Below, piece by piece: positions 32,798-41,948 of a stretch of 64,000 nt of DNA. The notes below the pieces were generated by a model. That model worked only from the letters and a program-made list of their open reading frames with translations, did not search any database and was not told the DNA's origin. This DNA is from Streptomyces minutiscleroticus (lineage in GTDB: Bacteria; Actinomycetota; Actinomycetes; Streptomycetales; Streptomycetaceae). A program made the position numbers and the translations under genes. Within the stretch, counting starts at the first letter, position 1; the number at the start of each line of letters is the position of its first letter. The stretch covers positions 35,420-99,419 of the forward strand of contig NZ_BMVU01000034.1 of the NCBI RefSeq assembly GCF_014650875.1, in the 5' to 3' direction.

Positions 32798-32815
32798 GCA
32801 TACCGACCGGTATGC
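32798..32815. promoter_or_regulatory. Operator before the molybdopterin oxidoreductase
   Basis: GCATACC-GACC-GGTATGC is a perfect seven-base inverted repeat with a four-base spacer, 47 bp upstream of GTG 32751 and between it and the TetR gene. Confidence 0.75.
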
Positions 32816-32948
32816 ACGACGGGGAGGGGTGCGCGGGACCGGACGCCGGGGCCCCGGGCCCACGAGGCCCGGCGGCACGGGACCGGACGGTACGGAGCCG
32901 GGCGGTACGGACCGCGCCGCCCGCACCGCGCCCCCCGGTGCGGTGGGG

Positions 32949-33569
32949 TCAGTCCAGGGCCCGTGCCAGGTACGCCCGCAGCAGCTCCCGCGTCTCCTCC
33001 ACGATCCGGTCGTCGCCGGAGGGGTCGAGCCGGAAGGCCAGTTGGAGCAGGCTGTCGGCGGCCTCCACGGCGACCAGGAACGTGCGGCGCAGCGCCTCGT
33101 CCGGCTCGCGCCCGATGTAGGGGCACAGGAGGTCGGTGAGGCGGTCGGCCACCCGGTGGTTGGGCACGCCGTGGCGCGCGCCCACCGGTATCTGGTTGCC
33201 GAAGTCGACGAGCGAGAAGCCGGGCGCGGTCCGCTTCATGACGAGGTACTCGTCGAGCACGGTGTCGACCACGGCCCGCCAGCCACCCGTGCCGCCGGCC
33301 TCCCGGAGGCGCCGCGTGACGCGCTCGGCGTACCGCTCCAGGTTGCGCTGGGCGAGCGCGTCGGCCATCGCGCGCTTGTTGCCGAAGAAACGGTAGACGG
33401 AGCCGATGGGCACGCCCGCGCGCTGGGCCACGGCGCGGGTGCTCAGGTCGTCGTAACCGACCTCGTCGAGCAGGTCGGCGCAGGCGTCGAGGATCCTCGT
33501 CAGTCGTTCGGCGCTGCGGCGCTGCACGGGCGCGCGACGCAGCGATGTCGCTTCGGGCACGGAGTTCAT
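32949..33569 (-). CDS. TetR-family regulator
   Basis: A 206-residue TetR protein. The helix-turn-helix is LTRILDACADLLDEVGYDDLSTRAVAQRAGVPIGSVYRFFGNKRAMADAL. The C-terminal domain (TAPGFSLVDFGNQIP...) is of the type often seen with oxidoreductase genes. The start is ATG 33569, with GGAAAGG upstream. The palindrome GCATACC-N4-GGTATGC lies between this gene and the downstream molybdoenzyme, which it probably represses. The region upstream of the TetR gene itself lacks that site. Confidence 0.9.
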   Translation of the reverse strand: MNSVPEATSLRRAPVQRRSAERLTRILDACADLLDEVGYDDLSTRAVAQRAGVPIGSVYRFFGNKRAMADALAQRNLERYAERVTRRLREAGGTGGWRAVVDTVLDEYLVMKRTAPGFSLVDFGNQIPVGARHGVPNHRVADRLTDLLCPYIGREPDEALRRTFLVAVEAADSLLQLAFRLDPSGDDRIVEETRELLRAYLARALD

Positions 33570-33780
33570 GATGCCTTTCCGCCGGGGTGCGGTGAACCCC
33601 GCCCGTCCGTACGCGCACCGGAGGGCCCGCCGCTCACCGCGGCGGCGGGCGCGGGACCCGGCGCGGGGGCGGCGCGGCCCGCCGGCGTCCCGCTCGCGGG
33701 CGGGGCCTGCGGCACGGGTGCACCGGGAAGGCCGCGCGTCCACGCCATACGGCCGAGCGTAGTGCGCGGCTCCGACAGCC

Positions 33781-33900
33781 GGGCCCCCGGAGACCGGGCT
33801 TTCCGGTCCCGGCCCCCGGAGACCGGACTCTCCGGTCCCGGGCCGTCAGAGGGGGATTCCCCGGTCCCGGGCCACCGGAGGGGACTCCCCGGTCCCGGAG
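33781..33900 (+). repeat. Four tandem ~30-bp GC-rich repeats
   Basis: Units begin at 33781, 33811, 33841 and 33871. Each ends in CCGGTCCCGG, and the first two carry CCCCCGGAGACCGG. The interval 33570-34033 (464 bp) between the divergent TetR and hmgA genes holds this array and a shorter CCGGGCTTCCCGG-like extension, and no gene. The array may affect hmgA promoter spacing. Confidence 0.75.
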
Positions 33901-34033
33901 TCGATGCTTCCGGGCTTCCCGGAGCCGGGACTTCCGGGGCCGCGCGGCCGTGCCCCGATCGCGTCCCCACCCCTTGCGCACCCTCCCCTCCATTCCTACG
34001 GTGAAGCATAGGAATCCGAGCGAGGGAGCGGGC

Positions 34034-35362
<1,329 letters not shown>

Positions 35363-35389
35363 GCGCGTCCGGCCGGTACGGATACCGTC

Positions 35390-36139
35390 GTGACCTCCTT
35401 CGCGCCGGACTCGATCGTCCTGAACCGCAAGCTGCCGCTCTGGTACCAGGTGTCGCAGTCCCTGCGCGCCTCGATACTCGGGCGCTCGCCGCGGGACCCG
35501 CTGCGCCTGCCGACCGAGGAGCGGCTGGCGGAGCACTACGGGGTGAGCGTGCTGACGATGCGCCAGGCGCTCAAGGAGCTGGAGGACGAGGGGCTGATCA
35601 CGCGCCACCGGCGGCGCGGCACGTTCATCGAGCCGGGCGCCCTGCGGGGCGCCCCCGTGCGGCTGCTCGGCTCGGTGGACGCGATCGTGGCCCAGCAGTC
35701 GGGCATGCGGACCGAACTGCTGGACCACGGCACGGCCCCGGTGCCGGGCGGGTTCGCCGAGCACTTCCCGGACCTGGACGAGGTCGCCACGTACCACCGG
35801 CTGCGCCGCGACGAGCGGACCGGCGAGCCGACGAACCACGCCCGCAACTGCGTCCGGCCCGAACTGGCCGCCCTCATCGACCCCAAGGACCTGGTCCGCG
35901 CGCCGATGACCAAGGTCCTGCGGGACGTGGTGGGCGTGGGCATCTCCCGGATCACCGACACCGTGGAGGCGCGGCTCGCCGACCCGGAGACCGCGCGGCT
36001 GCTCGAAGTCCCGCTGCTCAGCCCGATCCTGCACTACACGGGCGTCACCTACGGCGAGGACGGGCGGGCGCTGGACGTGGCGGTCATCCACTACCGCGGC
36101 GACCGCTTCTCCTTCACGGTGACGCTGGACGCCACCTGA
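35390..36139 (+). CDS. GntR-family regulator, HutC/UTRA type
   Basis: A 249-residue regulator. The winged helix (LPLWYQVSQSLRASILGRSP...LPTEERLAEHYGVSVLTMRQALKELEDEGLI) is followed by a UTRA effector domain ending in VAVIHYRGDRFSFTVTL. GTG 35390 lies 27 bp after the hmgA stop. Co-transcription suggests it senses a tyrosine or homogentisate catabolite, though HutC-type members respond to a wide range of small molecules. No target palindrome was recognised in the hmgA leader. Confidence 0.88.
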   Translation: MTSFAPDSIVLNRKLPLWYQVSQSLRASILGRSPRDPLRLPTEERLAEHYGVSVLTMRQALKELEDEGLITRHRRRGTFIEPGALRGAPVRLLGSVDAIVAQQSGMRTELLDHGTAPVPGGFAEHFPDLDEVATYHRLRRDERTGEPTNHARNCVRPELAALIDPKDLVRAPMTKVLRDVVGVGISRITDTVEARLADPETARLLEVPLLSPILHYTGVTYGEDGRALDVAVIHYRGDRFSFTVTLDAT

Positions 36140-36261
36140 CCCGGTCGCCGGGTCACGGTGACGCCGGTCGCGGTCCGGCCCGCTCACGGCGGCGCCGGGC
36201 ACCGCCCGCCCGCGGCCCGGCCCCCTCGTCCGCCGCCGGGCCGCGTCGTACGATTCCGGAC

Positions 36262-37467
36262 GTGACGCACGACGACGCTCCGCTCCTGGCGGACCTCATG
36301 CCGTGGTCCGTCGCACCGCCACGGCTGGGCCGGGGGTGGCCGGCGGCCCCCGACGCGGCGGCCCTGAAAGCCCGTTGGGACGCCTTCGTGAGGGCCGAGG
36401 GGCCGGACCGCGAGAGCCTGTTCGGCGTCACCCGCGCGCGGACCCTGCACACGGCGGTGGCGCAGCTGCCGGGCCAGTCGGTCGGGACCGAGCGGCTGGT
36501 CAGGGCGTCGGGCCCGTGCCCCGAGCCGGTCCGCGTCCTGCCCGGCCCCTTCGACGAGCAGTGGCTCATCCCCGACCACCGGCTGATCGACGCGGCCCGC
36601 CCCGAGCTGTGGCGGGTCGCGGACGCGGACCAGACGTTCCTGGTCGAGCAGGCGGGCGCGGACGGATGGCCGGTGCTGCTCGCCGCCTCCGTCCTGCCGG
36701 TGAACCCGCCGCAGCCGAAGGGGGCGGACCGCCCGGCCGCGCCCCGGCCCGGCCGCGTCCGCCCGCTGTACCGCCGCCCCGGCGGCCTCGAACCGAACCT
36801 CGCGCCCGGCCTGCTCGACCACCTCGCCGCCCGCCTGGGCCGCGCCCCCTCGCCCGCCGACGTCCTCGCCTGGACGGTCGTGGCCGCCGTGCCCGGCCCG
36901 TCGGGCGTGGCCGTGCCGCTCACCGCCGACCCGGAGACCTGGGCGCGCGGCACCGGACTGGGCCACCGCGCGCTGTGGCTGATGCGCCGCCGGGGCGAGC
37001 GCCCGAAGCTCCCCGGCGGCCGCCGCCCCTACGTACGCGCTCCGCTGCCGCCCGGCCCGCACGAGCTGCGCTACGACCGCGACGAGGAGACCCTCCACGT
37101 CGACGAGGGCCGCATCTCCCCGGTGCCGCCCGAGGCCTGGGACTTCGAGGTGGCCGGGGTGCGGGTGCTGGAGCGGTGGTTCGCGGTCCGCACCGCCCCG
37201 GCCGGGCCGGGCTCCCTGGAGGCCGTGCGGCCCGCGGCCTGGCCCCAGGCCTGGACGTCGGAACTGCTGGAGCTCGTCACGGTGCTCGCCCTGCTCGCGG
37301 ACGTGCGCGCGCGGCGGGCCGGCCTGGCGGAGGGCGGGGGCGCCCCGGTCACGGCGGCCGAGCTGCACGGGGCGGGCGTCCTGCCGGTGCCGGCCGCGGC
37401 CCGTCGGCCGGCCTCGGTCCTGGACCACCTGGAGGAGGGCCCGGAGGGCCAGTTCGCGCTGCTCTGA
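36262..37467 (+). CDS. Orphan type ISP restriction-modification C-terminal domain-like protein
   Basis: A 401-residue protein resembling the C-terminal specificity domain of type ISP restriction-modification enzymes (LlaBIII type), with blocks such as PFDEQWLIPDHRLIDAARPELW, RPLYRRPGGLEPNLAPGLLDHLA, YDRDEETLHVDEGRISPVP and AWTSELLELVTVLALL. The nuclease, helicase and methyltransferase domains of full enzymes (about 1,600 residues) are absent and no such genes are nearby, so it is not a working R-M system. Stand-alone forms are frequent in Streptomyces and may serve another DNA-linked role. GTG 36262 has no clear ribosome-binding site; ATG 36298 is an alternative. Confidence 0.7.
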   Translation: MTHDDAPLLADLMPWSVAPPRLGRGWPAAPDAAALKARWDAFVRAEGPDRESLFGVTRARTLHTAVAQLPGQSVGTERLVRASGPCPEPVRVLPGPFDEQWLIPDHRLIDAARPELWRVADADQTFLVEQAGADGWPVLLAASVLPVNPPQPKGADRPAAPRPGRVRPLYRRPGGLEPNLAPGLLDHLAARLGRAPSPADVLAWTVVAAVPGPSGVAVPLTADPETWARGTGLGHRALWLMRRRGERPKLPGGRRPYVRAPLPPGPHELRYDRDEETLHVDEGRISPVPPEAWDFEVAGVRVLERWFAVRTAPAGPGSLEAVRPAAWPQAWTSELLELVTVLALLADVRARRAGLAEGGGAPVTAAELHGAGVLPVPAAARRPASVLDHLEEGPEGQFALL

Positions 37468-37516
37468 CCTGCGGCCGGGACCGGCGGCCCCGCGGAACGG
37501 CGCCCCTCGGGGCACG

Positions 37517-37870
37517 TGGCGCTGCTCCTGCGGTCCGCCACGACCTGGGCCGGCATCCTGCTGGGGGCTGGCCTCGCGGAGCGAGGAGGCGGCCGGGCAG
37601 CTGGACTCGGCGGCCTTCGTGCTGCCGCTGCTGTCGAACGCCTGCGTCCCCACCGGCGGACTGCCGGACGGGCTGCGGGCGGTGGCGGAGTGGAACCCGA
37701 TCAGCGCGGTGACCACCGCGGTGCGCTTCCTGTTCGGGAACGCGCCGGTGCCGTACGAGGGCTCCTGGCCGGTGACCCGTCCGATCGCGGGGTCACTGGC
37801 GTGGTGCGCCGTGCTCACGGCGGTGTTCCTGCCGCTCGCGGTGCGGGCGTACGCGGCCGGCGGGCGCTGA
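37517..37870 (+). pseudogene. Truncated, frameshifted ABC-2 permease
   Basis: Translation of 37517-37567 gives ALLLRSATTWAGILLG. After removing one G from the GGGGG run at 37563-37567 it continues as LASRSEEAAGQLDSAAFVLPLLSNACVPTGGLPDGLRAVAEWNPISAV to SWPVTRPIAGSLAWCAVLTAVFLPLAVRAYAAGGR. This is the C-terminal third of a DrrB-type ABC-2 permease. The N-terminal two-thirds and the ATPase partner are missing. It is therefore truncated as well as frameshifted, most likely a decayed transporter. Confidence 0.75.
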
Positions 37871-38249
37871 TCCGGCCGCCGCCGTCGCGGACGGCGGGAG
37901 GTGCGGGAAGCGGGACGTGCGGGAAGGGGCTGAAGGCCCGTCACCGAGGGCCGGCCCGACGGCGGGTGGGGAGTCCGTGCCGGGTCGCCGGGCCGGTGGC
38001 CCGCCTCACTGCTGTCGTGGTGGAGCGGCTGCTGCCGGGTGGAGCGGGACGGACCCGCTCGGGTCCGTCCGGCCGGACGGACCGGGGCCGGGCCCGCGAA
38101 CGGGGACACACCGGGACGCTGCCGCGTGCCGCGGGGATGACGGACGCTGTGAACGGCGGTCGTACGTCGGTGTGGGGTGTGTCACCCGGTCGCGGGCCGA
38201 CGCGCCCGCCGGGCCGCCGTGCGGCGGCCGTGCCGGCGCGTCCGCCGCG
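37871..38249. other. Spacer without gene
   Basis: 379 bp between the permease remnant and the small opposing gene. Apart from the hairpins at 38047-38083 I see no coding signal. Confidence 0.5.
38047..38083. terminator. Compound GGACGGACC hairpin
   Basis: GGACGGACCC (38047-38056) pairs with GGGTCCGTCC (38061-38070) across the tetraloop GCTC. The second arm is also half of a perfect 22-base palindrome (38062-38083), so two mutually exclusive hairpins can form. It lies between convergent transcripts. Confidence 0.7.
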
Positions 38250-38519
38250 TCAGTGGCCGCCGAACAGCGAGCGGCGCAGCCGGCGCAGCGGTGCGAACAG
38301 CGAGACGCGGCCCACGCGGGCCCGCCTGCCGCTGTGCTCGTGCGTGGCGCCGCGCGCGGTCAGCTCACGCATCAGCGACGTCGCCTCGACCGTCTCGCGC
38401 TGGGGGACGGCAGGTCCGCCCAGCACCGAGAGATGTCGGTCGAGGCGCGAACTGCTCGCGCTGCTGCCGCAGGTGATCGCAGGGACTCGCGCCCTGCCAC
38501 GCACTGTTATCTGTTCCAT
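38250..38519 (-). CDS. Small conserved-type hypothetical protein
   Basis: An 89-residue basic protein, MEQITVRGRARVPAITCGSS at the start and VSLFAPLRRLRRSLFGGH at the end. There is one Cys, no signal peptide and no membrane helix. The C-terminal segment is amphipathic and basic. ATG 38519 has GGGAG seven bases upstream, and third codon positions look coding. It lies downstream of the anti-sigma gene on the same strand, 116 bp away. No function is recognised. Confidence 0.65.
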   Translation of the reverse strand: MEQITVRGRARVPAITCGSSASSSRLDRHLSVLGGPAVPQRETVEATSLMRELTARGATHEHSGRRARVGRVSLFAPLRRLRRSLFGGH

Positions 38520-38635
38520 CGTCACTCCCCACCCGTACGAGGGCACCCGGCCCGGGCAGGTTAACCCTATCGCTCCCCCATCACACACGTGTATCCCGGG
38601 CGCACTAATCACCTTCCCCGTAAGGCGGTTGACGA

Positions 38636-39427
38636 TCACTCTCCGAATCCGACATTTTCCAGGGCGAGTTGGACAATGGGTGAGGTTGTGGGCTGTTCGG
38701 AGCCACCGCGCGGTTCCACCGTCACGGCGAGTGACGTCGCGTCCGTGCCCAGTCCGGTGGCGACCAAGGGCGTGTCGCCGTCGAGCAGGCCCAGGGAGTG
38801 CGGTTTCGCGCCGGGGCGCACGAGCCACAGCTGGTGCACCCTCCCGTTCCCGGGCGCGGCCAGGCCGGTGGCGGTCACCACGGCGCTGCGCCGCTCGGCC
38901 GAGGCGACGACCGCGAGACCCCCGCCCCGCGCGTCCCGGCCGGCGCTCGCGCGGGCGTCCGGGGCGGCCAGAACGTGGGCGATCTCACTCGCCCTGGCCC
39001 GCTCCCGGTCCAGGGCGTCCTGCGTCCGGGCGGCCTGGACGCCGAACAGCGCGGCGACGACGAGCGCGGCCGCCGCCGTGAGGGTGGTGAGCGGCACCAG
39101 CAGCGGGGACGGCCGCGCGGCCCGGGCGCGGCCGGGTCCGCGTCCGGGCCGCGACCGCGACGGCTGCGGCACCGGCTCCTGCGGGGTGGTGCGCACGGCG
39201 GCGAGGATCCGCTCGCGCAGGGCCGGCGGGGGCGCCACCGCCGTGGAGCAGGCCAGGCGGACGGCGTCCTCGCGCAGCGCCCGCACCTCGGCGGCGCAGC
39301 GGTCGCAGCCCCGCAGGTGCCTCTCGAAGCGCCGGTGCTCGGGGGGTGCGAGCGCGTCCAGCGCGTACGGCGCGGCGAGCGAGTGCAGCGCGCGGCGGCC
39401 GAAGGGCCCGCGCAGGAGGGCGCTCAT
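38636..39427 (-). CDS. RskA-like membrane anti-sigma factor
   Basis: A 263-residue anti-sigma factor of the RskA/RsmA type. The N-terminal cytoplasmic zinc-finger-like region has H-x3-C-x2-C (FERHLRGCDRCAAEV), a typical anti-sigma zinc motif. One membrane helix (about 112-132, LLVPLTTLTAAAALVVAALF) leads to an extracytoplasmic anti-sigma-K domain with GRVHQLWLVRPGAKPHSLGLL. Its ATG overlaps the sigma gene stop by four bases. Release would require regulated proteolysis after an envelope signal. Confidence 0.9.
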   Translation of the reverse strand: MSALLRGPFGRRALHSLAAPYALDALAPPEHRRFERHLRGCDRCAAEVRALREDAVRLACSTAVAPPPALRERILAAVRTTPQEPVPQPSRSRPGRGPGRARAARPSPLLVPLTTLTAAAALVVAALFGVQAARTQDALDRERARASEIAHVLAAPDARASAGRDARGGGLAVVASAERRSAVVTATGLAAPGNGRVHQLWLVRPGAKPHSLGLLDGDTPLVATGLGTDATSLAVTVEPRGGSEQPTTSPIVQLALENVGFGE

Positions 39428-40071
39428 ACGGCGCCTCCCAGGCAGTGGCGCAGCCGGGCGAGCCCGTCGCGCATCCGCGTCTTCACCGTGCCCAGCGGCA
39501 GCGACAGCCGCTCGGCGACCTCGCGGTAGGTGTAGCCGTCGTAGTAGGCGAGGGTGACGGACTGGCGCTGGAGCGCGGTCAGCCGGTCCAGGCAGCGGCG
39601 CACCCACTCGCGTTCGAGGCCCGCCTCGACCTCCTCGGCGACCTGGTCGAAGGCCGGTCCGTGCGCGCGCCGCCCCTCGCGCCGCTCGCGCTCGCCGGCC
39701 GCGCGGGCGCTGCGCACCCGGTCCACGGCCCGGCGGTGGGCGACGGTGAGGACCCAGGACAGGGCGCTGCCGCGGCCGGGGTCGTAGCGCGCGGCGCAGC
39801 GCCACAGTTCGAGCAGCACCTCCTGGGCGACCTCCTCCGACTGGGCCGGGTCCCGCACCACGCGGCGCACCAGCCCGAAGACCGGCCCGGACACGACGGC
39901 GTACAGCTCCTCGAAGGCCCGCTGGTCGCCCCGCGCGACGCGCGCGAGGAGCTCCTCGGCCTCCCCGGTGTTCCCCCCGCCCCGCGGCGGGCGCCTCCCG
40001 CCCTCCACCGGTCCCCTCCCGCCCTCCAACTCCGGCTCCCCTCTCCCCGGCCGTACCAGGCCGTCCCTCAC
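39424..40071 (-). CDS. SigK-like ECF sigma factor
   Basis: A 215-residue ECF sigma factor. Region 2 is at about 48-120 (AFEELYAVVSGPVFGLVRRVVRDPAQSEEVAQEVLLELW) and region 4 at about 158-208 (LTALQRQSVTLAYYDGYTYREVAERLSLPLGTVKTRMRDGLARL). GTG 40071 is chosen because a SigK-type promoter, CCATCC-N15-CCGAAC on the minus strand, places transcription start at the GTG itself, so the mRNA would be leaderless. The first 35 residues are low-complexity. It is coupled to the anti-sigma gene and divergent from DUF4331. Confidence 0.88.
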   Translation of the reverse strand: MRDGLVRPGRGEPELEGGRGPVEGGRRPPRGGGNTGEAEELLARVARGDQRAFEELYAVVSGPVFGLVRRVVRDPAQSEEVAQEVLLELWRCAARYDPGRGSALSWVLTVAHRRAVDRVRSARAAGERERREGRRAHGPAFDQVAEEVEAGLEREWVRRCLDRLTALQRQSVTLAYYDGYTYREVAERLSLPLGTVKTRMRDGLARLRHCLGGAV

Positions 40072-40077
40072 CGCGGT

Positions 40078-40104
40078 GTTCGGCGCACCCGCCCGTACGG
40101 ATGG
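40078..40104 (-). promoter_or_regulatory. SigK-type promoter of the sigma/anti-sigma operon
   Basis: On the minus strand CCATCC (40104-40099) and CCGAAC (40083-40078) are 15 bp apart. The -10 is six bases before GTG 40071. From memory, SigK promoters in mycobacteria are CCATCC and CCGAAT. Confidence 0.65.
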
Positions 40105-40146
40105 GGGTACGGATCGGCGCGGTGAAAACGCGGGCCGGCGGAGGAC

Positions 40147-40173
40147 CAATCCGCCCCCTGCCCCACTCCGAAT
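40147..40173 (+). promoter_or_regulatory. SigK-type promoter of the DUF4331 operon
   Basis: CAATCC (40147-40152) and CCGAAT (40168-40173) are separated by 15 bp, the same spacing as the divergent promoter. It is 117 bp upstream of the DUF4331 start. Confidence 0.6.
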
Positions 40174-40289
40174 GGCGGGCGTCGGACAGCGACGGACCGA
40201 CGCGGCACGCACGCGAGGCCCCCGGAGGCGTTCCGGCGGGTGGCCCCGCCGGACAGGCCGCCGGAACGACGGGACAGAGGACGGACGGC

Positions 40290-41849
40290 ATGACATCCAC
40301 CAGTACGAGGACCGCGGTGCACGGGCCCGCGTGGCGCAGGGGCCTGGCGGCCTGCGTCTGCGGCGCGCTGGCCGCGGGAGGGCTCGCGGCCGCGGGCGTG
40401 ACCGCGCTCGAGCCCCGGGCGGCGACCGCCTCCAGTCACCGGGAGGCCCCGCTGATCTCGGGGCAGCCGCAGTACGACAACACGGACGTGTACGCGTTCG
40501 TCAGCCCCGACAAGCCGGACACGACGACGATCGTCGCGAACTGGCTGCCGTTCCAGGAGCCCGCGGGCGGCCCGAACTTCTACACCTTCGCGGACGACGC
40601 CCGGTACGACCTGCACATCGACAACGACGGCGACGCGCAGGGCGAGCTGCTGTACCGCTTCACCTTCGACACGCACCGGAGGAACGGGGACACGTTCCTC
40701 TACAACACCGGCCCCGTGACCAGCCTCGACGACCCCGACCTCAACATCACGCAGACCTACGACGTCGAACTGCTGAAGCTGCACGACCAGAAGCTGGTGT
40801 CGCGGACGAAGGTCGCGGACGACCTGCCGGTCGCGCCGTCGGACGTGGGCAGGGCGTCCATGCCCGACTACGGCACGCTGCGCGACCAGGCCGTGCGAAA
40901 GCTGAAGGGCGGCGGGCAGGCGTTCGCGGGCCAGGCCGACGACCCGTTCTTCCTGGACCTGCGCGTCTTCGACCTGCTGTACGGCGGGAACCTCACCGAG
41001 GTCGGCCGGGACACCCTCAAGGGCTACAACGTCAACTCCATCGCCCTGCAGGTGCCCACGAACGCGCTCCTGAAGTCGGCGGACCAGCCGGTCGTGGGCA
41101 TCTGGTCGACGACCCAGCGCAAGGACGCCCACGGCGACTGGACCCAGGTCTCGCGGCTCGGCAACCCGCTGGTCAACGAGGTCGTCAATCCGCAGAAGGA
41201 CAAGGACAGGTTCAACGCGTCCTCGCCCTGGAACGACGGCGACTTCCTGAAGAACGTCACCGCCCCGGAGCTGCCGAAGCTCATCGAGCAGATCTACAGG
41301 ATCAAGGCCCCGGCGGAGCCCCGCAACGACCTGGTCGACGTGTTCCTCAAGGGCGTGAAGGGGCTCAACCGGCCGCCGCACGTGCGGCCCGCCGAGGAGC
41401 TGCGGCTCAACACCTCGGTGCGGCCCTCGGACGACCCGAAGCGGCTCGGCGTGCTGGACGGCGACGACGCGGGCTTCCCCAACGGGCGCCGGCTCACCGA
41501 CGACGTGATCGACGCCTCCCTCCAGGTCGTCGAGGGCGAACTGGTGGGGGCCGAGAACGACCTGGGCGACGCGGTCGACGCGAACGACAAGGAGTTCGGG
41601 AAGGCCTTCCCGTACGTCGCCGAGCCCACGTCGGGCTCGCGCGGCCCGCTGGCCAAGGGCACGAAGGGCGGCAACGACGTCCGCAACCAGCTCGGCGACG
41701 CGCTCGCGCCCGCGGGCTCCGACGGCGGCGGCACGGACGACACGACGCTGATCGCCCTCTCCGCGGCGTCGGGAGCGGTCGGGTTCCTGCTCGTCGCCGC
41801 GGGCCTGCTGTGGTGGCGCGGCCACCGACGGGGCCGGGACGCGTACTGA
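40290..41849 (+). CDS. Secreted, membrane-anchored DUF4331 protein
   Basis: A 519-residue DUF4331 protein. The signal region is residues 1-45 (LAACVCGALAAGGLAAAGVTA). The family opening is SSHREAPLISGQPQYDNTDVYAFVSPD, followed by WLPFQEPAGGPNFYTFADDARYDLHIDNDGD. A C-terminal hydrophobic helix (about 487-510) and a basic tail (WWRGHRRGRDAY) would hold it on the outer face of the membrane. The biochemical function is unknown. It is the first gene of a run with TPR and NicO genes and is divergent from the SigK-like sigma factor, whose promoter sequence precedes it. Confidence 0.88.
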   Translation: MTSTSTRTAVHGPAWRRGLAACVCGALAAGGLAAAGVTALEPRAATASSHREAPLISGQPQYDNTDVYAFVSPDKPDTTTIVANWLPFQEPAGGPNFYTFADDARYDLHIDNDGDAQGELLYRFTFDTHRRNGDTFLYNTGPVTSLDDPDLNITQTYDVELLKLHDQKLVSRTKVADDLPVAPSDVGRASMPDYGTLRDQAVRKLKGGGQAFAGQADDPFFLDLRVFDLLYGGNLTEVGRDTLKGYNVNSIALQVPTNALLKSADQPVVGIWSTTQRKDAHGDWTQVSRLGNPLVNEVVNPQKDKDRFNASSPWNDGDFLKNVTAPELPKLIEQIYRIKAPAEPRNDLVDVFLKGVKGLNRPPHVRPAEELRLNTSVRPSDDPKRLGVLDGDDAGFPNGRRLTDDVIDASLQVVEGELVGAENDLGDAVDANDKEFGKAFPYVAEPTSGSRGPLAKGTKGGNDVRNQLGDALAPAGSDGGGTDDTTLIALSAASGAVGFLLVAAGLLWWRGHRRGRDAY

Positions 41850-41948
41850 CGCCTTTCGCCGGCGTCGTGACGGCACCGGACGCGCACCACCCGACGCCCC
41901 GCCCGTCACCAGCACGACCGTTCACCACCAGACGATCGAGGAGAGGCC

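Noticed and set aside
36262..37467. A complete type ISP restriction-modification system
   Set aside because: Only the C-terminal-like domain is present; no methyltransferase, helicase or nuclease domains occur within the window.
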